A DNA stretch of 37,925 nt from Streptomyces sp. 8K308 (GCF_004348315.1 NZ_SMKC01000033.1:1-37925), one strand, 5' to 3'. Positions 1 through 10,492 are shown, counted from the stretch's first letter. The notes: generated by a model not told the origin, from the sequence alone. Translations and numbers: made by a program.

Positions 1-2855
1 CAGTCCGTGCCGTCCGTGGCCAGCGCGGCGGCCAGGGCCTCGGCCAGGTGGAGGGGGTGGTGGTCCGGGCTCAGGTGGGTGAGTTGGGTGCGGCAGGAGT
101 AGCCGTCGGCGAGGACCGTCGCGTTCTCCGGGGCCGCGCGGAGCGCGGGGAGCAGGTGGTCCTCGGCGCAGGCGACGGAGACGTCGTAGTGGCCCTTCTC
201 GAAGCCGAAGTTGCCGGCGAGGCCGCAGCAGCCGGAGGACAACTCCCCCACCAGGCCGGCGCGTTCGCGGAGGCGGCGGTCGGGTGCGTCGCCGAGGACG
301 GCGTGTTGGTGGCAGTGGGTCTGGCCGACGACCGGGCGGCCGAGGCGCGGCGGCTCCCACTCGGGCGCGTGGCGTTCCAGCGTCTCGGCGAACGTGTGGA
401 CCAGAGAGGCGAGTCGGGCGGCGCGCGGATCGTCGGGGAGGAGTTCGGGGAGGTCGGTGCGGAGCGCCGCCGCGCACGGCGGCTCGAGCACCGTGACGGG
501 GAGTTCGGCGGCGAGGGCCGGCGCGAGCCGGGTCAGGGTGCGGCGCATCACCGCGCGCGCCTGGTCGAGTTGGCCGGTGGTGACGTAGGTGAGCCCGCAG
601 CAGACCTGCCGCCGGGGCACGGCGGGCCGTAGGCCGGCCGCCGTCAGGACGCGGGCCGCCGCGTGGCCGGCCGAGGGGGCGAGGTGGTTGGTGAAGGTGT
701 CGGGGAAGAGGAGGACCGGCCGGCCGGCGCCGGCGGGCCGCGGGCGCCAGCCGCGCACGAAGGACGTGGCGGGCAGCGGCGGGATGGCGCGCTGTGGGGC
801 GATGCCGGCGAGGTGCTTAACCAGGGTGGCGAGCGGGCCGAGCCCGACGGCCGCGTTGGCCAGCGGCGCGAGCCGCAGCGTGGAGACGAGGTCGAGCCAC
901 CTCGGGAGGCGGCCGAGCGCATAGTGGGAGGCGGGGCGCAGTCGGCCGGCGTAGTGGTGGTGTAGGAACTCCGCCTTGTAGGTGGCCATGTCGACGCCCA
1001 CCGGGCAGTCGCCGCGGCAGCCCTTGCAGGACAGGCAGAGGTCGAGCGCGTCCCGCACCTCGGGGGAGCGCCAGCCGTCCGTGACGACCTCGCCGATCAG
1101 CATCTCGTGCAGCAGCCTGGCCCGGCCCCTGGTGGAGTGCGTCTCGTCGCGGGTGACGCGGTAGGACGGGCACATCACGTCGGTGCCAGGGGCTGTCACC
1201 CGACAGCGCGCGACGCCGACGCAGCGCCGGACGGCCGCCGAGAAGTCGCCGCCGTCGTCGGGGTAGGAGAAGGCCAACGGGCCGGGCCTCACCGGGAGCC
1301 CGGTGAAGCGGAGGTTGGCGTCGAGCGGCGCCGGGCGGGCCAGCACCCCGGGGTTGAGGCCGCCGTCCGGGTCCCACAGGTCCTTGAACTCGCTGAAGAC
1401 GCCGACCAGTTCGGGTCCGTACATGCGGGGCAGGAGTTCGGCGCGCGCCAGTCCGTCGCCGTGTTCGCCGGAGAGCGAGCCGCCGTGCGCGGCCACCAGG
1501 TCGGCCAGTTCGACGCTGAACTCCCGGAACCGCGCGATGCCGTCGGTGGTCAGCAGGTCGAAGTCGATGCGGATGTGGATGCAGCCGTCGCCGAAGTGGC
1601 CGTAGGGCGCGCCGCGCAGCCCGTGGTCGCGCAGCAGGCCGCGGAACTCCCGGAGGTAGGGGCCGAGCCTGGCCGGCGGCACGGCGCAGTCCTCCCATCC
1701 TGGCCAGGCCTCGCCGCCGTCCGGCAGCCGGGTCGCGGTGCCCGAGGCGTCCTCCCGTACCCGCCACAGCACCCGTTGCCCGGCCGGTTCCGCCACCACG
1801 GTGCGGCCGGTGAGGGTCGATCCGGCGGCGCGGCAGACGGCCTCCGCCGCCGCGACCGCCTCGGCCCGTTCGGCGCCGCCGGTCTCCACGAACAGCCAGG
1901 CGCCGCCCGGCGGAAGCACGGAGAGCGCACGCTCGTCGACCAGGTCGGCGGCCATGCCCTCCACGGTCAGCGGCCCGAGCGCCAGCAGCCCGGGGGCCGC
2001 CTCGGCGGCGGCCGACTCGTCCGGGTAGCCGAGCACGGCGAGCGCCCGCGCCGCCGGGGACGGCACCAGGCGCACGGTGGCCGCGGTGAGCACGCCGAGC
2101 GTGCCCTCGCTGCCGGTGAAGGCGCGGGCCCAGTCGCGGCCCTTCTCCGGCAGCAGCTCGTCGACCGCGTAGCCGGAGATGCGGCGCGGCAGCTCCGGGT
2201 AGCCGGTGCGCAGCAGCGCGAGCCGGTCGCCGACGAGCGTCTCGACGGCCGAGCGCAGCGCCGCCGGCACGTCGTGGCCGCCCCGGTCGAGGCGGGCGTG
2301 GTCGCCGCGGTAGGTGAGGACGTCGAGCGCGAGCGTGTTGTCGGCGGTGGTGCCCCAGGCGACGGAGTGCGAGCCGCAGGCGTTGTTGCCGATCATGCCG
2401 CCGATGGTGCAGCGGCTGTGCGTCGACGGGTCGGGGCCGAAGGTCAGGCCGTGCGCGGCGGCGGCGTCGCGCAACGTGTCGCAGACGACGCCCGGTTGGA
2501 CGACGGCGGTGCGGGCCTCGGGGTCGATGGCCAGCACCCGGTCCATGTGGCGGGTGAAGTCGAGGACGACGCCGGTGCCGGTGGCCTGTCCCGCGATGCT
2601 GGTGCCGCCGCCCCGGGGCACGACGGGGGTGCCGTGCGCGCGGCAGACGGCGAGCGTGGCGGCCACGTCGTCGGCGTCGCGCGGCGCGACGACGCCGACC
2701 GGCACCCGCCGGTAGTTGGAGGCGTCCATGGTGACCAGCGCCCGGCCGGCCGCGTCGAAGTCGACGTCGCCGCGCACGGTGGCGCGCAGCGCCGCCGCGA
2801 GGTCCGTCGCCGCCGATCCTCCCCGTCCCCGGTCTTGTCCCGATTGATCACGCAT
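1..2855 (-). CDS. FAD-binding / Fe-S oxidoreductase (D-lactate dehydrogenase/GlpC-like fusion), 3' end outside window
   Basis: The frame is open from an ATG at 2853-2855 to the left edge (951 codons, no stop), so the C-terminus is missing, probably by only a few residues. The N-terminal half is a FAD_binding_4 domain with PRGGGTSIAGQ and a GGMIGNNACGSHS loop, followed by an FAD-oxidase C domain containing YGHFGDGCIHIR and GEHGDG. The C-terminal half has ferredoxin-like cysteines (MCPSY; CLSCKGCRGDCP) and two CCG-type motifs (VCCGLTYV, SGCCGLAGNFG). This matches large single-chain flavin/iron-sulfur dehydrogenases that oxidise 2-hydroxy acids such as D-lactate and pass electrons to the membrane quinone pool. 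The substrate cannot be assigned from sequence. It is divergent from the conservon, with 195 bp between them. The domain call is firm; the exact reaction is inferred. Confidence 0.9.
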   Translation of the reverse strand, partial: MRDQSGQDRGRGGSAATDLAAALRATVRGDVDFDAAGRALVTMDASNYRRVPVGVVAPRDADDVAATLAVCRAHGTPVVPRGGGTSIAGQATGTGVVLDFTRHMDRVLAIDPEARTAVVQPGVVCDTLRDAAAAHGLTFGPDPSTHSRCTIGGMIGNNACGSHSVAWGTTADNTLALDVLTYRGDHARLDRGGHDVPAALRSAVETLVGDRLALLRTGYPELPRRISGYAVDELLPEKGRDWARAFTGSEGTLGVLTAATVRLVPSPAARALAVLGYPDESAAAEAAPGLLALGPLTVEGMAADLVDERALSVLPPGGAWLFVETGGAERAEAVAAAEAVCRAAGSTLTGRTVVAEPAGQRVLWRVREDASGTATRLPDGGEAWPGWEDCAVPPARLGPYLREFRGLLRDHGLRGAPYGHFGDGCIHIRIDFDLLTTDGIARFREFSVELADLVAAHGGSLSGEHGDGLARAELLPRMYGPELVGVFSEFKDLWDPDGGLNPGVLARPAPLDANLRFTGLPVRPGPLAFSYPDDGGDFSAAVRRCVGVARCRVTAPGTDVMCPSYRVTRDETHSTRGRARLLHEMLIGEVVTDGWRSPEVRDALDLCLSCKGCRGDCPVGVDMATYKAEFLHHHYAGRLRPASHYALGRLPRWLDLVSTLRLAPLANAAVGLGPLATLVKHLAGIAPQRAIPPLPATSFVRGWRPRPAGAGRPVLLFPDTFTNHLAPSAGHAAARVLTAAGLRPAVPRRQVCCGLTYVTTGQLDQARAVMRRTLTRLAPALAAELPVTVLEPPCAAALRTDLPELLPDDPRAARLASLVHTFAETLERHAPEWEPPRLGRPVVGQTHCHQHAVLGDAPDRRLRERAGLVGELSSGCCGLAGNFGFEKGHYDVSVACAEDHLLPALRAAPENATVLADGYSCRTQLTHLSPDHHPLHLAEALAAALATDGTD

Positions 2856-3050
2856 GAGCACAGCCTGCCCGTTCGGCCGGCGGGAATCGATCGTCAACGG
2901 CCGGAAACACGCGTCGATCACACAGAAACGGCACACGACGCCGAAACGGTCTCCATATCAGTTCCATACCGAGCTTCTGATCCCGAGGTGGGAAGTCACC
3001 TATAGTGTGGGCGAATTGAACAGACCCCCCGTCAGCGAGGTCTTCGGCTC
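2856..3050. promoter_or_regulatory. Divergent intergenic region with conservon promoter candidate
   Basis: This 195-bp gap separates the oxidoreductase (-) from the conservon (+) and is clearly less GC-rich than its surroundings. A TATAGT hexamer at 3001-3006 lies 44 nt before the first conservon start and is the best -10 candidate. No convincing -35 hexamer is seen. A GCGAGG at 3035-3040 is a weak ribosome-binding site for the ATG at 3051. Confidence 0.35.
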
Positions 3051-4646
3051 ATGACAGCGCACATACCTCCGCACCACCGGGCGGTGCGCCCCCCGCTGCG
3101 GCCGACAGTGATCGCGCTGCTCGGTTCGGCCGCCGTCACCGGCCTCGCCTGGGCCGCCGCCCTCGCCGCGGCCCCCGACTCGTTCCGCACCCCGATGGCC
3201 GTCGGCGGCGGCGTCGCGGCGCTCGCGCTGTGCGCGGCCGTGGCCGTCGCGACCGCCCAGGCCGGCAGGTACCGGGTGTTGCGGGAGCGGGTCGAGGCCC
3301 ATGAGCGTGCCGTCGCCCGCTTCGTCGACACCTCGGTGCCGCGCCTGGTGGAGCGGCTGCGCGGCGGTGCCTCGGCCGAGACCGCGATCGCCGCCGTCGA
3401 GCGCCCGGACGACACGCAGACGCAGCGGGTGCTGCGCACCATGGCCCAGGAGATCGCCCGCGGCGAGGCCACCAAGGCGGCCGCCATGGCCGCCTGCGCC
3501 AACGCGGCCGGCCGCATGCAGGCGTTGTCCACGAGCATGCTCGCCAGCCTGCGCGAGATGGAGCACCGGCACGCGGACGAGGACGTGCTCGAGGACCTGC
3601 TGCACCTCGACCACCGCACCGCACAGGCCGGCCGGCTCGCCGACAGCATCGCGGTGCTCACCGGCGCCAGGTCGGGCCGCCGGTGGGGCAAGCCGATCGT
3701 GATGGAGAGCATCCTGCGCGGCGCGATGGGCCGGATCGGCGGCTACCAGCGGGTCAGGCTGCACTCGGCGGTCGGCGTCGCCGTCGCGGGGCACGCCGCC
3801 GAGGGCGTGATGCACGCGCTGGCGGAGCTCATGGACAACGCGGCCAACTTCTCGCCGCCCAACTCCGAGGTGCACGTCTACGCGGAGGAGGTGCCGGCCG
3901 GCGTCGTCATCACCGTCGAGGACAGCGGCCTGGTGATGAGCGAGGTGGCGCTGCGCCGCGCCGAGCGGGCCGTCTCGAGCGAGGCCCTCGACCTGACGAC
4001 GCTCTCCGGCACCCGCCTCGGCCTGGCCGTGGTGGGCGTGCTGGCCCGCAAGCACGGCCTCTCCGTCTCCTTCCGGCCGTCCGCGCGCGGCGGCACCGGG
4101 GCCCTGCTGATGATCCCGCAGGACCTCATCACCCGGCCAAGGGCCGACCGCATCGACGGCCCCGACAGCAGCACGACCCGGCCGGCCCGCACCGTCCGGC
4201 TGCGGCCCTCGGGCGACGGCACCCCGGCGAGCGTCAGGGAGCCGGCGGCCGGCGGGGCCGTGGCCCTGGCGGCCGCCGGCGGCCGGGCCGCCGAGGCGCC
4301 GGCCGCGCCGCGCCCCACCGCCGAGCACGCCCCGGCCGGGGACGGCGGCGACCCGGCCGCGACCGGCGGTCTCCCGCAGCTCAACGCGGCCGGCCTGCCC
4401 AAGCGCCGGCGCGGCCGCACCCTGGCCAAGGCGCACCCGCAGGGACTCGACCGGCCGCGCGACGCCAACCAGCAGACCCCCTCCTGCGCCGAGTCGGGCA
4501 CCCGCTTCAGCGCCTTCCGCCAGGCCCTCCAGGGACAGGGTCGGGCCCAGGCGCCCGGGCCCGACCAGGCGGCGACTCCAGCCGAACCCCCCACGCCTTC
4601 CGCTCCCACCGCTCCCACCGCCCAACCGGAGGACGACACCCCATGA
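3051..4646 (+). CDS. cvnA: Conservon sensor-kinase-like protein CvnA
   Basis: A 531-residue membrane protein with two N-terminal transmembrane segments (about 19-40 and 49-70), a helical region with a possible phospho-acceptor (LDHRTAQAGRLADS), and an HATPase_c domain: N-box HALAELMDNAANFSPP, a modified G1 (VEDSGLVMS) and G2 (SGTRLGLAVVGVLA). The last about 150 residues are a Pro/Ala/Gly-rich tail. No nitrate-sensing, HAMP or long extracellular domain is present, so this is a short CvnA with little sensory part. In S. coelicolor such proteins are membrane components of conservons, where CvnA-D form a G-protein-like signalling complex (cvn9, the rar operon, affects aerial growth). ATG at 3051 was chosen because it precedes both transmembrane segments. 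The stop overlaps the next gene by ATGA. Confidence 0.88.
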   Translation: MTAHIPPHHRAVRPPLRPTVIALLGSAAVTGLAWAAALAAAPDSFRTPMAVGGGVAALALCAAVAVATAQAGRYRVLRERVEAHERAVARFVDTSVPRLVERLRGGASAETAIAAVERPDDTQTQRVLRTMAQEIARGEATKAAAMAACANAAGRMQALSTSMLASLREMEHRHADEDVLEDLLHLDHRTAQAGRLADSIAVLTGARSGRRWGKPIVMESILRGAMGRIGGYQRVRLHSAVGVAVAGHAAEGVMHALAELMDNAANFSPPNSEVHVYAEEVPAGVVITVEDSGLVMSEVALRRAERAVSSEALDLTTLSGTRLGLAVVGVLARKHGLSVSFRPSARGGTGALLMIPQDLITRPRADRIDGPDSSTTRPARTVRLRPSGDGTPASVREPAAGGAVALAAAGGRAAEAPAAPRPTAEHAPAGDGGDPAATGGLPQLNAAGLPKRRRGRTLAKAHPQGLDRPRDANQQTPSCAESGTRFSAFRQALQGQGRAQAPGPDQAATPAEPPTPSAPTAPTAQPEDDTP

Positions 4647-5104
4647 CCGCTCCATCCTCGGGGGACCACCAGCACGCCAAGGGCACCGGCGCCGCGGACG
4701 ACAAGCTCGACTGGCTGCTGGAGAACCTGCTGTCCCGCACGCCGGGCGCCCGGCACGCCCTCGTCCTCTCCAGGGACGGCCTCAAGCTGTGTCGCACCCC
4801 CGAGCTCTCCGAGGACCAGGCCGACCAGCTGGCCGCCATCTCGGCCGGCATCCAGAGCCTCTCGCACGGCGCCTCGATCGAGTTCGGCGACGGCACAGGC
4901 GGCGTCCGGCAGTCGATGACCGAGTTCTACGGCGGGATCCTGTTCATCGTGGAGGCCGGCGACGGCGCGCACCTGGCGATCGTGGCGGACGAGAGCGCCG
5001 ACGTCGGGCTGATCGGCCACAACATGAGCGAGCTGGTGGAGCAGTTGGGCGAGCACCTGAGCGCGCCGCCGCGGCACGCCGCCGAGGGCGGCGAATCGGC
5101 ATGA
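4643..5104 (+). CDS. cvnB: Roadblock/LC7 domain protein CvnB
   Basis: A 153-residue protein. After about 20 variable residues comes a Roadblock/LC7 fold: KLDWLLENLLSRTPGARHAL, LSRDGLKLC, LAAISAGIQSLSHG, a beta-strand FYGGILFIVEAGDGAHLAIVA split around residues 93-113, then a C-terminal helix. This family usually acts as a GTPase-activating or scaffolding partner of small GTPases, and in conservons CvnB is thought to act with CvnD. The start ATG overlaps the kinase stop (ATGA at 4643-4646), and a GGAGGA at 4628-4633 is well spaced. It is cytoplasmic, with no signal or membrane segment. Confidence 0.92.
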   Translation: MTAPSSGDHQHAKGTGAADDKLDWLLENLLSRTPGARHALVLSRDGLKLCRTPELSEDQADQLAAISAGIQSLSHGASIEFGDGTGGVRQSMTEFYGGILFIVEAGDGAHLAIVADESADVGLIGHNMSELVEQLGEHLSAPPRHAAEGGESA

Positions 5105-5457
5105 GCCGGCGGGGCCGGGACGAGGATCCCGACCGGCTGTACACCCTCACCCGGGGGCGCAGCCGGGCTTCGGACGAGTTCGACCTGGTCACGCTCGTGG
5201 TGAGCGAGTCGGAACCGGTGCCCGGTATGCAGTCCGAGCACCGCAGGATCCTGCGGATGTGCCGCTACCCCACCGCCGTGGTGGAGGTGGCGGCCGAGCT
5301 CAGGCTGCCGGTCACCATCGTCCGCGTCATGCTGAGCGACCTGCTGGAGCAGGGCCTGATCAGCGCTCGCCACCCCCGTACCGTCGCCGCCCGGGCGGAC
5401 GGTCTTCCCGACTCCCATCTCCTTGAGCAGGTGCTCGTTGGACTCCGCAACCTCTGA
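5101..5457 (+). CDS. cvnC: DUF742 protein CvnC
   Basis: A 118-residue DUF742 protein, the third conservon component. It has the typical N-terminal RLYTLTRGR-S, a central LVTLVVS strand, then a winged-helix-like part (CRYPTAVVEVAAELRLPVTI, VMLSDLLEQGLI). The biochemical role is unknown; the family is nearly always encoded between a roadblock protein and a conservon GTPase. Translation is coupled to the previous gene by ATGA (5101-5104). Its end overlaps the next gene by about 20 bp. Confidence 0.92.
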   Translation: MSRRGRDEDPDRLYTLTRGRSRASDEFDLVTLVVSESEPVPGMQSEHRRILRMCRYPTAVVEVAAELRLPVTIVRVMLSDLLEQGLISARHPRTVAARADGLPDSHLLEQVLVGLRNL

Positions 5458-6073
5458 CCGTCCCGCCGCGCGCGACCACCTGGGCAGCCAGGCGAGCAAC
5501 GGCCTGAAGATCGTGATCGTCGGCGGCTTCGGCGTCGGCAAGACCACCATGGTCCGCTCCGTCAGCGACATCCGGCCGCTGAACACCGAGGAGATCATGA
5601 CCAGGGCCGGGCAGGAGGTGGACGACCTGACCGGCGTCAGCGGCAAGACCTCCACCACCGTCGCCTTCGACTTCGGGCGCATCAGCCTCAACGAGCAGAC
5701 CGTGCTCTACCTGTTCGGCGCGCCGGGGCAGGAGCGGTTCTGGTTCCTGTGGGACCGGCTGTTCTCCGGCACGCTCGGCGCGGTGGTGCTGGTCGACACC
5801 CGGCGGCTGCAGGACTCCTGGTACGCGATCGACCGGCTCGAGCACCACGGCACCCCGTTCATCGTGGCCCGCAACGACTTCGGCGGCCCGGCCCACAGCC
5901 ACGAGCAGATCCGCGACGCCCTCGACCTGCCGGACGAGGTGCCGCTGGTCGACTGCGACGCCAGGTCAAGAGCGTCGAGCAAGGGCGTGCTGATCGAGCT
6001 GGTCACCCACCTGCACCGGCTCTCCACGGCCCGGGTGGGCGGCGCCGTCGGCGCCCCGGGGGCCGCCAGGTGA
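5438..6073 (+). CDS. cvnD: Conservon small GTP/ATP-binding protein CvnD
   Basis: A 211-residue P-loop GTPase of the MglA/conservon type. The Walker A is GGFGVGKT (residues 29-36). The G3 region reads FGAPGQERFWF, where Ras proteins have DxxGQE, and a late ARNDF is the G4 candidate instead of NKxD. I chose TTG at 5438, which gives the MDSATSD N-terminus and has GAGCAGG at 5425-5431 six nt upstream; another in-frame TTG lies at 5423. Both starts lie inside cvnC, so translation is coupled. In the conservon model this is the nucleotide-switch protein that binds the membrane complex in one nucleotide state. Confidence 0.9.
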   Translation: MDSATSDRPAARDHLGSQASNGLKIVIVGGFGVGKTTMVRSVSDIRPLNTEEIMTRAGQEVDDLTGVSGKTSTTVAFDFGRISLNEQTVLYLFGAPGQERFWFLWDRLFSGTLGAVVLVDTRRLQDSWYAIDRLEHHGTPFIVARNDFGGPAHSHEQIRDALDLPDEVPLVDCDARSRASSKGVLIELVTHLHRLSTARVGGAVGAPGAAR

Positions 6074-7392
6074 CCGTGCCGGCCCGCCCGTTGACCCCGG
6101 ACGCGGTGCCGCTCGACTCGGACCGCTTCCACACCGACCCCGTGACCCTCTACCGCGAGCTGCGGCACCGGCACGGCTCAGTCGTCCCAGTGCTGCTGCC
6201 CTCGGACATCCCGGCCTGGCTGGTCATCGGCTACCGCGAGGTGCACCGGGTCAGCAGCGATCCCGACACCTACACCCGCGACCCGGCCCACTGGAACCAG
6301 TGGGCGAGCGTCCCGGCCGACTGGCCGCTGCTGCCGCTCATCGCGCCGCGCGGCGGGTCCCTGCTGCACACGGTCGGCGAGGCGCACGCCAGGCGCGCCG
6401 CCGTGCTCAGCGACGCGCTGGAGGCCGTGGAGCCTGGCGAGCTGCGCCGGCACGCCGAGCGGATCGCGGACGCCCTGGTCGACGGGTTCGGCCCCGACGG
6501 CCGGGCCGAGCTGGTCGCCGACTACGCCACCCGGCTGCCGTTCCTGGTGCTGGCCGAGCTCATCGGCCTGCCGGAGGAGGAGGCGCCCGAGCTCTTCGAC
6601 GCGCTCCGGCAGGGCATGGCGGGCGGCGTGGCCGCGCACCGGGCGCGGGCCCGGCTCGTCACGGCCATGGGGCGGCTGCTCGCCGCCAGGCGCGCGGCGC
6701 CCGGCGCCGACGTGCCGTCCAGGATGCTGGCCGCCGCGACCGTGGCGGGCGCGTCCGAGCTTGCCGAGCCGGAGCTGGCCGAGGACCTGGCGGTGCTGAT
6801 CGCCGCCGGCCACCTGCCGACCGCGGACTGGCTCGGCAACACGCTGCGGCTGATGCTGACCGACGCCCGCTACGCCGCCTCGGAGGCCGGCGGCCGGTTC
6901 GGCGTGGAGCGGGCGATGAACGAGGTGATGTGGCGGGACACCCCGACGCAGACGGTCGTGGGCCGCTGGGCCACCCGCGACGTCCAGCTCGGCCCGCGGC
7001 AGCTGCGCGCCGGGGACCTGCTGCTGCTCGGCCTGCAGGGCGCCAACGGCGACCCGCTGGTGCACGGCACCAGCGCCCCGGTGGCCGCCGCGGCCGCGTT
7101 CTACGGGCTCGCCGGCCTGGTCAGCGAACCCGAGCCGGTGCCCGAGCCGGTCACCGGCTCCCCCGCGAACAACGCCTACCTGTCCTTCGGCCACGGCGAG
7201 CGCCGCTGCCCGTTCCCGGCACAGGAGATCGCCGAGACCGTCACGAGGACCGGCGCCGAGGTGCTGCTCGACCGCCTGCCGGACATCGAACTGGCCGTCG
7301 ACGCGGAGGAGTTGACCCACCGCCCTGCGCCCTGGCTGCGTGGCCTCACCGCGCTGCCGGCCCGCTTCGCGCCGGTGGGTTGGCGGCGCTGA
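6070..7392 (+). CDS. cvnE: Conservon cytochrome P450 lacking canonical ExxR (CYP156/CYP157-like)
   Basis: A 440-residue cytochrome P450 starting at GTG 6070, overlapping the cvnD stop (GTGA). The heme-thiolate loop FGHGERRCPF is intact, with Cys380 as ligand. Two normally conserved features are missing. The K-helix motif ExxR reads E285-V-M-W288, with Arg one place later at 289, and the I-helix (A/G)Gx(D/E)T(T/S) reads AGHLPTADW with no acid. CYP157 proteins of Streptomyces are known to lack ExxR, so this is a family trait rather than simple decay. The substrate is unknown, and normal oxygen activation is doubtful. Redox partner genes are not adjacent. It most likely belongs functionally to the conservon complex. 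Confidence 0.9.
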   Translation: MTVPARPLTPDAVPLDSDRFHTDPVTLYRELRHRHGSVVPVLLPSDIPAWLVIGYREVHRVSSDPDTYTRDPAHWNQWASVPADWPLLPLIAPRGGSLLHTVGEAHARRAAVLSDALEAVEPGELRRHAERIADALVDGFGPDGRAELVADYATRLPFLVLAELIGLPEEEAPELFDALRQGMAGGVAAHRARARLVTAMGRLLAARRAAPGADVPSRMLAAATVAGASELAEPELAEDLAVLIAAGHLPTADWLGNTLRLMLTDARYAASEAGGRFGVERAMNEVMWRDTPTQTVVGRWATRDVQLGPRQLRAGDLLLLGLQGANGDPLVHGTSAPVAAAAAFYGLAGLVSEPEPVPEPVTGSPANNAYLSFGHGERRCPFPAQEIAETVTRTGAEVLLDRLPDIELAVDAEELTHRPAPWLRGLTALPARFAPVGWRR

Positions 7393-8592
<1,200 letters not shown>

Positions 8593-8604
8593 GACGCGGT
8601 GGGC

Positions 8605-8629
8605 CCGGGGGCCGCTCGGCGGCCCCCGG
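8605..8629. terminator. Bidirectional hairpin terminator between serC and the ABC permease
   Basis: A perfect inverted repeat with 11-bp arms (CCGGGGGCCGC / GCGGCCCCCGG) and a TCG loop sits between two convergent genes. There is no T-run, as is usual in Streptomyces. Confidence 0.8.
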
Positions 8630-8644
8630 ATCTCGTTCGGACGA

Positions 8645-9460
8645 CTACTTCCCCAGCGCCTGGTAGCGGCGGACGGCGAGCGGGAGGAAGACGGCCGTGA
8701 TGACCAACGGCCAGACCACGGACATCAGCAGGGCGTGCTGCTCGATCCAGCTGTCGCCGGCGGTGGACGGCAGGCCGAAGAGCTCGCGGACCGCGGTGGC
8801 CGTGGAGGAGACCGGGTTCCACATGGCGATCGCGCCCAGCCAGTCCGGCATCAGCGACGGCGGCGTGAAGACGCTGGAGATCATGCCGAACGGGAACGCG
8901 ACGGCGAACAGGTTGCCGGCCGCCTCCTGGTTGGGCACCAGCAGGCCGAGGTAGACGCCGATCCAGATCAGCGCGAACCGCAGCAGGAGCAGCAGCAGGA
9001 ACGCGTAGACGGTCTCGACGAGCGAGCCGTCCGAGCGCCAGCCGATAACGAGCGCGATCAGCGCCATCACGGCCAGGTCGACGCCCGCGTGCAGCACGTC
9101 GGCCACCCCGCGCCCCGCGACGACGGCGGAGCGGGCCATCGGCATCGACCGGAAGCGGTCGATCACGCCACGGTCCTTCTCGACCGTCACCGCCACCGCC
9201 GTGTTCATGAAGCCGAAGGCCATGGTCATGGCGAACATGCCGGGCATGACGAACGTCGTGTAGTCCTGGCCCTCGCCGACGTCCATGGCGCTGCCGAAGA
9301 CGTAGACGTAGAGCAGCACGGAGACGATCGGGAAGCCCAGCTGCCAGGCGATCATGGACGGCTGCTTCGCCAGGTGTCCGAGCTCGCGTCTGACGATCGT
9401 CCCGCAGTCGACGAACGCCCAGTAGAGCCGGCGCTCGTCACCGTTGATGACGGTGCTCAT
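8645..9460 (-). CDS. ABC-2 type exporter permease, DrrB-like
   Basis: A 271-residue integral membrane protein with about six hydrophobic segments, including [35 protein letters not shown] and a C-terminal [16 protein letters not shown]. The ABC-2 signature region is [17 protein letters not shown]. It forms the membrane channel of a two-gene exporter with the upstream ATPase; starts and stops overlap (ATGA at 9457-9460). DrrAB systems export daunorubicin-like drugs, but the substrate here is unknown. Strong repression by the divergent TetR protein is likely. Confidence 0.9.
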   Translation of the reverse strand: MSTVINGDERRLYWAFVDCGTIVRRELGHLAKQPSMIAWQLGFPIVSVLLYVYVFGSAMDVGEGQDYTTFVMPGMFAMTMAFGFMNTAVAVTVEKDRGVIDRFRSMPMARSAVVAGRGVADVLHAGVDLAVMALIALVIGWRSDGSLVETVYAFLLLLLLRFALIWIGVYLGLLVPNQEAAGNLFAVAFPFGMISSVFTPPSLMPDWLGAIAMWNPVSSTATAVRELFGLPSTAGDSWIEQHALLMSVVWPLVITAVFLPLAVRRYQALGK

Positions 9461-10428
9461 GCCACGTCCTCCTTCGTCTTCTCCTCGGTGGACTGGTCGC
9501 CGGTCAGCCGCAGGAACACCTCGTCGAGGGTGGGCCGGCGCAGCCCGATGTCGAGCACGGCGGCGCCCGCGTCCTGGAGGGTGCGGGCGACCTCGGTCAG
9601 GGCGGCCACGCCGTCGGTCACCGGGGCGTGCACCCGCAGCTCGGCCTCGTCCGTCTCCGGCTGACGGCCGCCGGTCGCCCGGGCCACAGCCCCTGCGGCG
9701 ACGGGCAGGTCGGCCGGGTCGGCGAGCACCACCTCGATCCGGTCCCCGCCGACCGCGCGCTTGAGCCCGGCCGGGGTGTCCTCGGTGACCTTGCGGCCCC
9801 GGTCGACGACGCAGATCCAGTCGGAGAGCTTGTCGGCCTCGTCCAGGTAGTGGGTGGTCAGCAGCACGGTGGTGCCGGTGGCGGTCAGCCCCCGCACGGC
9901 GTCCCAGACCTCGCGGCGGCCACGCGGGTCGAGCCCGGTGGTCGGCTCGTCGAGGAACAGCACCTCGGGCGCCAGGATCATGCTGGCCGCCAGGTCGAGC
10001 CGGCGCCGCATGCCGCCGCTGAACTCCTTGACCTGCTTGTCCGCCGCCTCGTCGAGGCTGAACTGCGCCAGCAGCTCCTCGGCCCTGGCCCTGGCCTCCT
10101 GGTGGCTCAGGTGGAAGAGCCGGCCGAACATGCGCAGGTTCTGCCGGGCGGTCAGGATCTCGTCGACGGCCGGGTGCTGCCCGGTGAGGCCGATGCGGCG
10201 GCGCACCAGGTCGGGGCGGCGCACCACGTCGTGGCCGCCGACCTCGGCCCGGCCGCCGTCGGGCCGCACCAGCGTGGACAGCATGCGGACCGAGGTGGTC
10301 TTGCCCGCGCCGTTCGGCCCGAGCAGCCCGCAGACGGTGCCGCGCCGCACCCGCAGGTCGAGGCCGTCGACGGCGGTCTTGTCGCCGTATCGCTTGCGCA
10401 GCCCCTCGGCGATCACGGAGTACTCCAT
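9457..10428 (-). CDS. ABC exporter ATPase, DrrA-like
   Basis: A 323-residue ATP-binding subunit. Walker A is GPNGAGKT (37-44), the signature is FSGGMRRR, Walker B is [12 protein letters not shown], and the switch histidine is in [11 protein letters not shown]. The C-terminal domain ends in [14 protein letters not shown], the hallmark of DrrA/NodI-type exporters. ATG 10428 was chosen because GGAGGGG lies five nt upstream; further in-frame starts upstream lack such a site. It is the first gene of the exporter operon, divergent from the TetR gene with 117 bp between. Confidence 0.93.
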   Translation of the reverse strand: MEYSVIAEGLRKRYGDKTAVDGLDLRVRRGTVCGLLGPNGAGKTTSVRMLSTLVRPDGGRAEVGGHDVVRRPDLVRRRIGLTGQHPAVDEILTARQNLRMFGRLFHLSHQEARARAEELLAQFSLDEAADKQVKEFSGGMRRRLDLAASMILAPEVLFLDEPTTGLDPRGRREVWDAVRGLTATGTTVLLTTHYLDEADKLSDWICVVDRGRKVTEDTPAGLKRAVGGDRIEVVLADPADLPVAAGAVARATGGRQPETDEAELRVHAPVTDGVAALTEVARTLQDAGAAVLDIGLRRPTLDEVFLRLTGDQSTEEKTKEDVA

Positions 10429-10492
10429 GGGCCCCCTCCGGTGGTTCTCGTCCGTTTGTCGTCGGTGTGGCGGCCAGTGTAACCACAACCGC

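Noticed and set aside
1107..3005. Long open frame on the plus strand opposite the oxidoreductase
   Set aside because: It is a mirror frame of the real minus-strand gene; the sequence is Gly/Arg/Ala/Val-rich with no domain, while the minus strand carries clear FAD and Fe-S motifs.
3000..5077. Long minus-strand frames opposite the conservon
   Set aside because: Low-complexity antisense frames caused by high GC; the plus strand has the coupled cvn genes.
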